A stretch of 11,958 nt of DNA from Christensenella sp. UBA4379 (GTDB taxonomy: Bacteria; Bacillota; Clostridia; Christensenellales; Aristaeellaceae), in NCBI GenBank assembly GCA_002391225.1, contig DGRV01000095.1, positions 1-11,958 on the forward strand, in the 5' to 3' direction. Positions 6,446 through 11,958 of the stretch are shown here, in pieces. Below the pieces are notes generated by a model. It did no database searches and was not told the origin of the DNA. It was given only the letters and a program-made list of their open reading frames with translations. Position 1 is the first letter of the stretch. Each line of letters begins with the position of its first letter. Both the position numbers and the translations under genes were made by a program.

Positions 6446-7489
6446 GTGATTACCAAGAGGCCCTTTGGAAAGGATGAGAACGGCAGGGAGATGACCCTGT
6501 TCACCATGACCAACCGGACCGGCGCCTCCGTTTCCGTGACGGATTTCGGCGGGCACCTGGTCAGCATCCGTGTGCCGGACCGCGAAGGCCGGCTGGGGGA
6601 GGTCAACCTGGGCTTTGACGAGCTGGCCCCTTATCTGGAAAGCCACGGCAGCATCGGCGCCACCATCGGCCGCTACGCCAACCGCATCGGCGGCTGCCGC
6701 TTCTCCCTGAACGGGAAAACCTATCAGGTGCCGGACAATGAGAACGGCAACTGCCTCCACGGCGGGATCAAGAACTTCCAGTTCCGGTGGTTCCAGGCCG
6801 AGACCGTGGAGGACGAGCGGGAGGACGCCGTGCTCCTGACCTATGTCAGCCACGACGGGGAGGAAGGCTTCCCCGGCAAGGTCCGCCTGCAGGTGACCTT
6901 CGCCTTTGACGAAAAGAACACCCTGACGATCCGCTACCTGGCCACCACGGACCAGGACACGGTGATCAACCTGACCAACCACGCTTACTTTAACCTTGGC
7001 TGCCGGGAGGACATCCTGGACCAGGAGGTCATTATCCACACCGACCTGGTGACGGAGACGGACGACCGGCTGATCCCCACGGGCAACATCATCTCCGTCG
7101 CGGGCACGCCGCTGGACCTGCGGGAGGGCGGCACCGTCCGCGCCGGCCTGGCCCAGCGGGCCAGCTGCCACCCCATCGACAACGCCAACGGCTACGACAT
7201 CAACTACTGCGTGCCCGGCGAGGGGATGCGGGAAATGGCCGTCGTGACGGACAAGGAAACCGGACGCCGCATGCGGGTGTACAGCGACCAGCCGGGCATC
7301 CAGTTCTATTCCGGCCAGGGCCTGCACCAGACGGGTCACCAAGGCGCGAAATACGGCCCCTACGGCGGCCTGGCCCTGGAAACCCAGCATTACGCGGACA
7401 GCCCGAACCACCCGAACTTCCCGAGCACGGTGCTCAAAGCCGGGGAAAGCTTCCGCTCCGTCACCCGGTATTCCTTTGAAACCATCTGA
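6446..7489 (+). CDS. galM: Aldose 1-epimerase (mutarotase)
   Basis: Interconverts the alpha and beta anomers of aldoses such as galactose and glucose in the cytosol, feeding the Leloir pathway. The protein has 347 residues, a single galactose-mutarotase beta-sandwich of normal length. Catalytic and binding positions line up with characterised GalM: Arg80 (YANRIG), His105 (CLHGG), the general acid His179 (TNHAYFNL), Asp251 (NGYDINY) and the general base Glu312 (LALETQHYAD). The start is GTG, set by AAAGGAG at 6431-6437; no better in-frame ATG is close. It has its own promoter and a strong terminator, so it appears monocistronic, and no galK/galT neighbour is present in the window. Confidence 0.94.
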   Translation: MITKRPFGKDENGREMTLFTMTNRTGASVSVTDFGGHLVSIRVPDREGRLGEVNLGFDELAPYLESHGSIGATIGRYANRIGGCRFSLNGKTYQVPDNENGNCLHGGIKNFQFRWFQAETVEDEREDAVLLTYVSHDGEEGFPGKVRLQVTFAFDEKNTLTIRYLATTDQDTVINLTNHAYFNLGCREDILDQEVIIHTDLVTETDDRLIPTGNIISVAGTPLDLREGGTVRAGLAQRASCHPIDNANGYDINYCVPGEGMREMAVVTDKETGRRMRVYSDQPGIQFYSGQGLHQTGHQGAKYGPYGGLALETQHYADSPNHPNFPSTVLKAGESFRSVTRYSFETI

Positions 7490-7503
7490 TAAAGTGATCT
7501 GCC

Positions 7504-7540
7504 AGGGCGGGGCTGATGTCCCCGCCCTTCCTCTATTTTA
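7504..7540 (+). terminator. Intrinsic terminator after galM
   Basis: A perfect 9-bp GC-rich stem, AGGGCGGGG (7504-7512) / CCCCGCCCT (7520-7528) with loop CTGATGT, followed by a T-rich tail (TCCTCTATTTTA). This is a good Rho-independent terminator for galM. Confidence 0.85.
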
Positions 7541-7558
7541 AAAAGAACCGGGGGAAAA

Positions 7559-8098
7559 ATGATGAACGAGTTTCCGCCGCGCGTGGCGAAGTTTGAAAAG
7601 GTCAGCCTTTCTCAGTTTGTGCGGGACGCAAAAAAGCAGCTGCCCGGCCTCTCTGACCGGGAGATCGAAGAGGCCTATGACCGGATCGTCCTGCCCGCCC
7701 GGGCTACGGCCGGGTCCAGCGGCTATGACATCCGCACGCCCTTTTCCTTTTCTTTAAGCGCCGGGGAGGAAATCACCGTCCCCACCGGGCTTCGCTGCCG
7801 GATGGCGGAGGGCTGGTGCCTGCTGCTGATGCCCCGCTCCGGGCTGGGCTTCCGCCTGTATACCCGTTTGGCCAACACCGTCGGCAACATCGACAGCGAT
7901 TATTATCACGCCGACAACGAGGGGCACATCGCCGTCAAGTTCCGCCTGGAGCTGAAGGAAGCCCCGGACGGCCCCACGGCCTATTCCTTTTCGGCGGGCT
8001 CCGCCGTCTGCCAGGGCGTCTTCGTCCCCTTTGGCATCACGGAGGACGACGCGGCGGAGGCCAAACGGACGGGCGGCTTCGGCTCGACGGGAAAATAA
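7559..8098 (+). CDS. dut: dUTP diphosphatase (trimeric dUTPase family)
   Basis: Hydrolyses dUTP to dUMP and pyrophosphate, keeping uracil out of DNA and supplying the thymidylate precursor. All five trimeric-dUTPase motifs occur in order: motif 1 AGSSGYDI (51-58), motif 2 PRSGLGF (92-98), motif 3 GNIDSDYY...EGHI (109-124; catalytic Asp about 112), motif 4 GSAVCQGVF (147-155) and motif 5 RTGGFGSTG (170-178). At 179 residues it is longer than the classical form, with an N-terminal extension of about 45 residues (KFEKVSLSQF...) that I recall from a clostridial and phage-like dUTPase subgroup. Two ATGs (7559, 7562) follow a modest GGGGG ribosome site. The small ORF at 8104 starts 5 nt after the stop. 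Confidence 0.88.
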   Translation: MMNEFPPRVAKFEKVSLSQFVRDAKKQLPGLSDREIEEAYDRIVLPARATAGSSGYDIRTPFSFSLSAGEEITVPTGLRCRMAEGWCLLLMPRSGLGFRLYTRLANTVGNIDSDYYHADNEGHIAVKFRLELKEAPDGPTAYSFSAGSAVCQGVFVPFGITEDDAAEAKRTGGFGSTGK

Positions 8099-8103
8099 CT
8101 TTC

Positions 8104-8310
8104 ATGGAGGATATGGACGTGCGGCAGGACCATGGAAAGCGCCCCCTTACTACGGAGGCGGAGCGGGAAAAGCGCGCCCGGGAGTGGGCGGACCGCATCC
8201 CGGAGGATGAAAACGAAGCCGGCCCTGTCCGGGAAACCTACCGGGACGGCGGCCTGATCACCGAATGCTGGTCCGGCGGTATCTCGTCCGGCGAACCGGG
8301 GGAGACCTGA
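8104..8310 (+). CDS. Small hypothetical protein (68 aa)
   Basis: An unrecognised ORF in an operon-like position 5 nt after the dUTPase stop. The protein is highly charged (KRPLTTEAEREKRAREWAD at 12-30, mostly helical by composition) and ends with a glycine-rich tail (TYRDGGLITECWSGGI at 45-60). No signal peptide or membrane segment. The start is uncertain: ATG 8104 has no ribosome site, while GGAGG (8106-8110) stands 8 nt before GTG 8119, which would give 63 residues; ATG 8113 is too close to that site. It lies before the promoter at 8365-8373. It could be a non-coding extension of a GC-rich open frame, so confidence is moderate. Confidence 0.45.
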   Translation: MEDMDVRQDHGKRPLTTEAEREKRAREWADRIPEDENEAGPVRETYRDGGLITECWSGGISSGEPGET

Positions 8311-8364
8311 ACGGGGCTAAATGCTAAAAAAAGAAAAATTTTTGTAGCGCAGCGCTGTTTCCTG

Positions 8365-8410
8365 TGCTATAATGGAGTGTAAGTCTGCCGGGATACGGCG
8401 GACGAAAGGG
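8365..8410 (+). promoter_or_regulatory. Extended -10 promoter and RBS for the M24 peptidase-efp unit
   Basis: TGCTATAAT (8365-8373) is a consensus extended -10. The region just upstream is AT-rich with TTTTTG but has no convincing -35 at 17 nt. A small palindrome GCGC-A-GCGC lies at about 8347-8355. AAAGGGG near 8405 is the ribosome site for the ATG at 8419. No separate promoter is evident before efp, so this one probably drives both genes. Confidence 0.6.
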
Positions 8411-8418
8411 GAACACAG

Positions 8419-9486
8419 ATGACCAGAGCGTCCAGAATCATGGAAAAGGCGGGCCTGCAGCCGGACGAAGCGATCCTGCTGTCCAAGCCTTCCAATATTT
8501 TCTATGTGTCCGGCTATACCGGCGAGGGCATTGCCCTGCTGGCCGGGGACCTGTGCGCTATTGTGACGGATTTCCGCTATACCGAGCAGGTGACCCGTCA
8601 GGCGCCCGGGTTCGAGGTGTTTGAGATCAAGACAGGGCAGAGCCATTTCGCCCTGGCGGCGGAGGTGCTGGCAGCCCACGGGGTCAAGGCCGTCCGCTTT
8701 GAAGCGGACGAAGTCACCGTCGCCCGCTTTGACAAAATGAAGCAGGACATGCCCGGCTTCACGCTGACGGCCCTGAAGGGAGAGCCCGAGCAGGTCCGCC
8801 GGATCAAGGAGCCGGAGGAAATTGCGTGCATCCGCAAGGCCTGCGATATTTCCTGCAAGGCCCTTGCCAACCTCCTGCCCCGCCTCAAGCCCGGCGTCAG
8901 CGAGACGGACATCCGCCTCGACCTGGAGTTTGAAATGCTCCGCCTGGGCGGCGAAAGCTTGGCGTTCAATACGATCGTCGCCTCCGGCCCCAACGGCTCC
9001 CTGCCGCACGCGATTCCGGGCAGCCGGAAGGTTGAACTGGGGGACATGATCACCCTGGACTTTGGGGCCAAGTTCGGCGGCTACTGCGCCGACATGACCC
9101 GCACCGTCGCCGTGGGCGAGCCCGGTGCCGAGATGAAGAAGATCTACGGCATCGTCCTCAAAGCCCAGCAGACCGCCCAGGACGCCCTGCATGCCGGCGT
9201 CCCGGCCAACTCCATCGACAAGATCGCCCGCGACATCATCGCGGGGGAGGGCTACGGCAAGTATTTCGGCCACGGCCTGGGCCACAGCGTCGGGATCGAC
9301 ATCCATGAGGATCCCCGCCTGTCCCCGACCTGTCAGGACATCCTGACGGTGGGCACCACCATGACGGTGGAGCCCGGCATCTACGTCCCCGGTCTGGGCG
9401 GCGTCCGCATCGAGAACACCTGTGTGATCGGCGAGACCGCCTCGGAGACACTGGTTACCGCGCCAAAGGAACTGCTGATCCTCTGA
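8419..9486 (+). CDS. M24 family metallopeptidase, Xaa-Pro peptidase type
   Basis: A cytosolic aminopeptidase-P/prolidase-like enzyme, 355 residues, normal for the short Firmicutes form. It has an N-terminal creatinase-like domain (about 1-130; NIFYVSGYTGEG and DFRYTEQ are typical) and a C-terminal pita-bread catalytic domain. The dimetal ligands are Asp214 (TLDFG), Asp225 (CADMTRT), His289 (GHGLGHSVGI), Glu318 (VEPGIY) and Glu332 (RIENT); His197 in LPHAIPG is the usual additional histidine. It should cleave the bond next to proline at peptide N-termini. It precedes efp by 71 nt without a real terminator, a pairing I recall as common in Firmicutes; both products deal with proline-rich sequences. 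Aminopeptidase and prolidase cannot be told apart from sequence alone. Confidence 0.9.
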   Translation: MTRASRIMEKAGLQPDEAILLSKPSNIFYVSGYTGEGIALLAGDLCAIVTDFRYTEQVTRQAPGFEVFEIKTGQSHFALAAEVLAAHGVKAVRFEADEVTVARFDKMKQDMPGFTLTALKGEPEQVRRIKEPEEIACIRKACDISCKALANLLPRLKPGVSETDIRLDLEFEMLRLGGESLAFNTIVASGPNGSLPHAIPGSRKVELGDMITLDFGAKFGGYCADMTRTVAVGEPGAEMKKIYGIVLKAQQTAQDALHAGVPANSIDKIARDIIAGEGYGKYFGHGLGHSVGIDIHEDPRLSPTCQDILTVGTTMTVEPGIYVPGLGGVRIENTCVIGETASETLVTAPKELLIL

Positions 9487-9557
9487 TCGGCGGCCTTTAT
9501 GAGAGGGTTTTTCCCTCAACTCACAAGACTCACATTAATTGATTGGAGGAACACAGC

Positions 9558-10115
9558 ATGATTACCGCAGGCGATTTCAAAAAAGGCGTTACCATCGAAT
9601 GGGACGGCGGCGTATGGAACATCGTTGATTTCCAGCACGTCAAACCCGGCAAGGGCGCTGCCTTTGTCCGCACCAAGATCAAGAACGTGATGACCGGCGC
9701 CGTGGTGGAGCGCACCTTTAACCCCACCGACAAAATGCCCCGCGCCGTCATCGAGACCAAGGAAATGCAGTACCTGTACAACGACGGGGACCTGTATTAC
9801 TTCATGGATCCCGAAACTTTCGAGCAGACCCCCCTGGGCAAGGACGCCGTCGAAGACGCCATCCAGTTCGTCAAGGAAAACGTCAACGTGACGATCCGTT
9901 ATTTCAAGGGCAAGGCCTTCTCCGTGGAAGCCCCGAACTTCGTGGACCTCGAAGTCACCAAGACCGAGCCCGGCTTCAAGGGCGACACCGCTTCCAACAC
10001 CTACAAGCCCGCCACCGTGGAAACCGGCTACGAGCTGATGGTGCCCCTGTTCATCAACATCGGCGACGTCATCAAGATCGACACCCGCTCCGGCGAATAC
10101 CTGAGCAGGGCGTGA
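9558..10115 (+). CDS. efp: Translation elongation factor P
   Basis: EF-P enters the ribosomal E site and relieves stalling at polyproline stretches. The 185-residue protein shows the KOW-like N-terminal domain, the central OB domain and the C-terminal OB domain ending in GDVIKIDTRSGEYLSRA. The functional loop is KPGKGAAFVRTK; the tip lysine is Lys32, the residue that carries the modification in Bacillus EF-P. No EpmA/EpmB-type modification gene is visible here. The start is the ATG at 9558, 8 nt after GGAGG (9545-9549); an in-frame TTG at 9543 lies before the ribosome site and is not the start. It is followed by a perfect G-rich hairpin without a T-run, the first module of a repeat element. 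Confidence 0.96.
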   Translation: MITAGDFKKGVTIEWDGGVWNIVDFQHVKPGKGAAFVRTKIKNVMTGAVVERTFNPTDKMPRAVIETKEMQYLYNDGDLYYFMDPETFEQTPLGKDAVEDAIQFVKENVNVTIRYFKGKAFSVEAPNFVDLEVTKTEPGFKGDTASNTYKPATVETGYELMVPLFINIGDVIKIDTRSGEYLSRA

Positions 10116-10125
10116 TTTAGCCTTT

Positions 10126-10289
10126 GGGAGGGGGATTTCATCCCCCTCCCACGCTACCCCCTGAGCGGATTTGCCTTTCGCTTCGCTCACGGGCGGCAAA
10201 TCCGTAAGGTCGAAATCGCTCCGCGATTTACTTCCTCGCGGCGCGCATGTCGCCGCTGCGGATCTTTCCAGAGGGTTGCCCCCTCTGGA
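10126..10289. repeat. Multi-hairpin intergenic repeat, copy 1
   Basis: Five consecutive perfect hairpins. A: GGGAGGGGGA (10126-10135) / TCCCCCTCCC (10141-10150). B: CGGATTTGCC (10166-10175) / GGCAAATCCG (10195-10204), followed by TAAGGT. E: AAATCGC (10213-10219) / GCGATTT (10223-10229). C: GCGGCG (10238-10243) / CGCCGC (10251-10256) with loop CGCATGT, followed by TGCGGAT. D: TCCAGAGGG (10267-10275) / CCCTCTGGA (10281-10289). The same order recurs at 10953-11171 and its right half at 1-86. Stem A may end efp transcripts although no T-run follows. Confidence 0.75.
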
Positions 10290-10475
10290 CTCCCCCCGCC
10301 ATGTATCCTCGCCGCTTCATCCCAACGCCTTTCAGGTTCGCCTGCGGCGAATCCGCTGAGTAAATCAGCGGACTCATGGGATTTAGCGCTCCGGATACAG
10401 AAAGGTTTTTCGTGAATCCATCTGTATCATATATTTAGGAATATCACCCAATCTGTATGGGGAAAGGAATCAAGT
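10290..10475. other. Intergenic leader of the CD1247-family gene
   Basis: No gene is visible. Two further short perfect hairpins occur: TTCGCC-TGC-GGCGAA (10337-10351) and TCCGCTGA-GTAAA-TCAGCGGA (10352-10372). An 8-bp inverted repeat, GATACAGA (10394-10401) / TCTGTATC (10421-10428), lies further down and could be an operator or leader stem. TATATT (10430-10435) is a possible -10 without a clear -35. GGGGAAAGGA just before the ATG at 10476 is the ribosome site. Confidence 0.4.
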
Positions 10476-10922
10476 ATGAGTGATTTAACTGACCGCGTAT
10501 CCTATCTGCGCGGGCTGGCGGAGGGGCTCAAGCTGGACGACAGCAAGCCCGAAGGCTCCCTGATTGGCAAGATGCTGGAGCTGCTGGACGCCTTTGCCAA
10601 GGACAACGACGCCCTGCACCAGAGCCTGGATGAGCTCAACGAGTACGTCGAGAGCATCGACGAGGATCTGAGCGACATGGAAGAGACCATCTACGGCGAC
10701 GACCGGCCGGACGATGACGACGACAAAGACGACAAGGATGATGACGACGAGGACGACGAAGACGACAGTACCGTCGAATACGCCTGCCCCTACTGCGGCG
10801 AAACGATGGTCTTTGACGTCGACCGCTTCGACTTCGACGAGGACTATCTCTGCCCCAACTGCCACAAGCCCCTCTTCCCCGAAGAGGACGAGGACGTGGA
10901 AAACGAGGACGAAGATAAATAA
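10476..10922 (+). CDS. CD1247 N-terminal domain protein with acidic linker and zinc ribbon
   Basis: A 148-residue protein of a family I recall from Clostridia (named after C. difficile CD1247). Its biochemical role is unknown. Residues 1-70 form the conserved helical domain (MSDLTDRVSYLRGLAEGLKL at the start, ESIDEDLSDMEETIYGDD at 59-76). Residues 75-98 are almost only Asp, Glu and Lys. Residues 104-129 carry two CxxC pairs (Cys104/Cys107 and Cys126/Cys129), a zinc-ribbon arrangement, and the C-terminus is again acidic. No signal peptide or membrane segment, so it is probably cytosolic. The zinc ribbon suggests nucleic-acid or protein binding, while the strong negative charge argues against plain DNA binding. 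It follows efp, as I recall for other Clostridia, but a 360-nt repeat-bearing gap separates them here. Confidence 0.82.
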   Translation: MSDLTDRVSYLRGLAEGLKLDDSKPEGSLIGKMLELLDAFAKDNDALHQSLDELNEYVESIDEDLSDMEETIYGDDRPDDDDDKDDKDDDDEDDEDDSTVEYACPYCGETMVFDVDRFDFDEDYLCPNCHKPLFPEEDEDVENEDEDK

Positions 10923-10925
10923 TTC

Positions 10926-10948
10926 CCGTTCAGTCTTCGACTGAACGG
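10926..10948 (+). terminator. Hairpin after the CD1247-family gene
   Basis: A perfect 10-bp stem CCGTTCAGTC / GACTGAACGG with loop TTC begins 3 nt after the stop codon. It is followed by TATTGGG, not a T-run, so intrinsic termination would be weak; it may instead act as a 3'-end stabiliser. The G-rich hairpin at 10953-10977 follows directly. Confidence 0.5.
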
Positions 10949-10952
10949 TATT

Positions 10953-11171
10953 GGGAAGGGGAATTCTTCCCCTTCCCACGCTTTCCCCAGACGGATTTGC
11001 CTCTCGGACCTTCGGCCCTCCCGGGCGGCAAATCCGCAAGGTACGCATTTTTGCTCCCGCAGAAGTGAAGGTATCTTCTCATCCCAAGGCATATTCTGCT
11101 CCGCAAAAATGCTCCTCGCACCGGCGAAGCCGGTACTGCGGATTGGAATCAGGGGGAAGGGTCCCCCTGAT
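10953..11171. repeat. Multi-hairpin intergenic repeat, copy 2 (expanded E stem)
   Basis: Same modules and order as copy 1. A: GGGAAGGGGAA (10953-10963) / TTCCCCTTCCC (10967-10977), then ACGCT..CCCC as in copy 1. B: CGGATTTGCC (10992-11001) / GGCAAATCCG (11027-11036), then CAAGGT. E: GCATTTTTGC (11045-11054) / GCAAAAATGC (11103-11112), enclosing an extra stem GCAGAA (11059-11064) / TTCTGC (11094-11099). C: ACCGGC (11120-11125) / GCCGGT (11129-11134), then TGCGGAT. D: ATCAGGGGG (11148-11156) / CCCCCTGAT (11163-11171). Stems A, E, C and D differ in sequence from copy 1 yet still pair. No ORF of substance. Confidence 0.75.
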
Positions 11172-11208
11172 CACCTCCTCTGCATGGCATATGGGATATT
11201 AACGAAAT

Positions 11209-11286
11209 CGGGGAGATTATGCACACCCGAATGATTTGAAAAACTCCCCCGGAGGATCAGGGAATTTCCTCTTCGGGGGAGTTTTT
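11209..11286 (+). promoter_or_regulatory. Terminator-like leader hairpin upstream of the thioesterase gene
   Basis: A perfect 12-bp stem AAAAACTCCCCC (11239-11250) / GGGGGAGTTTTT (11275-11286) contains an inner GAGGA (11252-11256) / TCCTC (11267-11271) pairing and ends in a five-T run. It reads as an intrinsic terminator on both strands. It lies only 25 nt before the thioesterase ATG. GGGGAG (11210-11215) upstream could pair with CTCCCC (11244-11249), offering a competing fold, and TCGGG (11208-11212) / CCCGA (11226-11230) a third. It could be a transcription attenuator or simply the terminator of upstream transcription; no known leader class is recognised. Confidence 0.6.
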
Positions 11287-11311
11287 GATCGGGGACGGAA
11301 AGGAAAACACT

Positions 11312-11755
11312 ATGCAGCAGATCACCACCAGCGTTCAGCTGGTATTGGCCCAGCATTGCAACGGCACCAAAAACGGCCGCCTGTTCGGCGGCCAGCTGAT
11401 GGCCTGGATCGACATCATCGGCGCCGTTGCCGCCCGCCGCTACACCCAGTCCAACGTCACCACCGTCTGCGTGGACAACCTATCCTTCCTCCAGCCCGCC
11501 TTTCTCAACGACACCGTGGTGCAGGAGGCGGTGGTCACCTGGACCGGCCGCACCTCCCTGGAGGTCCGGGTGGACAGCTATGTGGAGCGGCTGGACGGCT
11601 CCCGGGAGCTCATCAACCGGGCCTATCTGGTTTTCGTGGCCCTGGACGCGGAGGGCAAGCCGATCCCCGTGCCCCCCTTTCAGCCGGAGACCCCGGAGGA
11701 GAGCCGGGAGTACGCAGCCGCCCTGTCCCGCCGGGAGATCCGCCTGAGCCGCTGA
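11312..11755 (+). CDS. Acyl-CoA thioesterase, hotdog fold
   Basis: Hydrolyses acyl-CoA thioesters in the cytosol; a single hotdog domain of 147 residues, resembling the YciA/BFIT-like group. The hallmark segment is NGRLFGGQLMAWIDIIGAVA (21-40): the hotdog helix, with Gly26-Gly27 and the likely catalytic Asp34 (Asn21 also conserved). Beta strands TVCVDNLSFL (51-60) and SLEVRVDSYVE (82-92) follow. The chain length it acts on cannot be told. The ATG at 11312 follows GGAAAGGAAAA; an in-frame TTG at 11285 lies inside the terminator hairpin and is rejected. The gene is convergent with gltX. Confidence 0.87.
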   Translation: MQQITTSVQLVLAQHCNGTKNGRLFGGQLMAWIDIIGAVAARRYTQSNVTTVCVDNLSFLQPAFLNDTVVQEAVVTWTGRTSLEVRVDSYVERLDGSRELINRAYLVFVALDAEGKPIPVPPFQPETPEESREYAAALSRREIRLSR

Positions 11756-11785
11756 GCGCCGCTGAGAGCTGCTGGAATCGAAAAG

Positions 11786-11815
11786 AGCGATGACGCCGAA
11801 ACGCCATCGCTTTTT
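11786..11815. terminator. Terminator between thioesterase and gltX
   Basis: Stem AGCGATG (11786-11792) / CATCGCT (11805-11811) is followed by TTTTT and preceded by AAAA, so it can stop transcription from both sides. It lies between two convergent genes, as expected. Confidence 0.75.
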
Positions 11816-11826
11816 CCGTGGAATGG

Positions 11827-11958
11827 TTACAGTGCTGCCGCCAGCTTCTCCTCCCCCAGGGTCAGGCGGCGGAGGGTCTCCTCCTTGCCCAGGAGGTAGG
11901 CGATCTCCATGGCGCCGCCGGGGGTGGAGGCCAGGCCGGAGATGGCGATGCGCAGCGG
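11827..11958 (-). CDS. gltX: Glutamyl-tRNA synthetase, C-terminal end (partial)
   Basis: The minus strand encodes 43 residues ending in TAA (11827-11829); the gene runs off the window edge. The text PLRIAISGLASTPGGAMEIA (first 20 visible residues) followed by YLLGKEETLRRL matches the anticodon-binding C-terminal end of class I GltX, including the P-(L/V)-R-x-A-x-(S/T)-G and LLG(K/R)E signatures. GltX charges tRNA with glutamate. Only the extreme C-terminus is seen, so discriminating or non-discriminating type cannot be judged. The recognised pattern is short but specific. Confidence 0.8.
   Translation of the reverse strand, partial: PLRIAISGLASTPGGAMEIAYLLGKEETLRRLTLGEEKLAAAL

Noticed and set aside
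9503..9517. GAGGG-TTTTT-CCCTC between the M24 peptidase and efp as a terminator
   Set aside because: Only 5 bp with the T-run in the loop and none after the stem; unlikely to stop transcription.
11171..11356. Minus-strand ORF across the leader hairpin
   Set aside because: It crosses the terminator hairpin and the thioesterase start and shows no family resemblance.

Overview
The window looks like chromosomal DNA from a GC-rich member of the Clostridia (Bacillota), plausibly a gut-type lineage. Supporting signs are strong AAAGGAG-type ribosome binding sites with ATG, GTG and TTG starts, extended -10 promoters, a CD1247-type acidic zinc-ribbon protein, a Firmicutes-type EF-P with Lys32, and a clostridial-type GltX C-terminus. 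The taxon is inferred from gene content; no rRNA is present.

Layout. Positions 1-310 hold the 3' part of a structured intergenic repeat and then the promoter of a phd-doc toxin-antitoxin pair. The antitoxin (326-568) looks intact, but the doc toxin (565-720) stops after 51 codons. Next comes an AT-rich gene for a 473-aa secreted protein (799-2220), followed at once by a DUF815 AAA-type ATPase (start about 2238, end 3542). A 202-bp nested palindromic element (3536-3737) overlaps the ATPase stop codon and separates it from ridA (3757-4128). A second, shorter AT-rich secreted paralogue (4153-4929) lies between ridA and an M18 aminopeptidase (4958-6352). Then come galM (6446-7489) with its own promoter and terminator, a dUTPase (7559-8098), a 68-codon ORF of unknown function (8104-8310), an M24 Xaa-Pro-type peptidase (8419-9486), efp (9558-10115), a CD1247-family protein (10476-10922), a hotdog acyl-CoA thioesterase (11312-11755) and, convergent with it, the 3' end of gltX (11827-11958, minus).

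How the genes relate. Most are housekeeping or metabolic functions on the plus strand: imine/enamine detoxification (RidA), peptide turnover (M18, M24), sugar mutarotation (GalM), dUTP sanitation and polyproline translation (EF-P). The peptidase-efp-CD1247 run resembles an arrangement I recall from other Clostridia. The two AT-rich paralogues look like foreign or fast-evolving secreted proteins set between GC-rich genes.

The least explained content is non-coding. (i) A repeat family occurs three times (1-86, 10126-10289, 10953-11171), each a chain of hairpins in the same order whose stems differ in sequence but keep pairing. (ii) The element at 3536-3737 has 33-nt terminal inverted repeats enclosing seven tandem heptamers and their partial inverse. 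(iii) A terminator-like hairpin sits just upstream of the thioesterase gene. These are the best candidates for something undescribed. I see no complete new multi-protein system.
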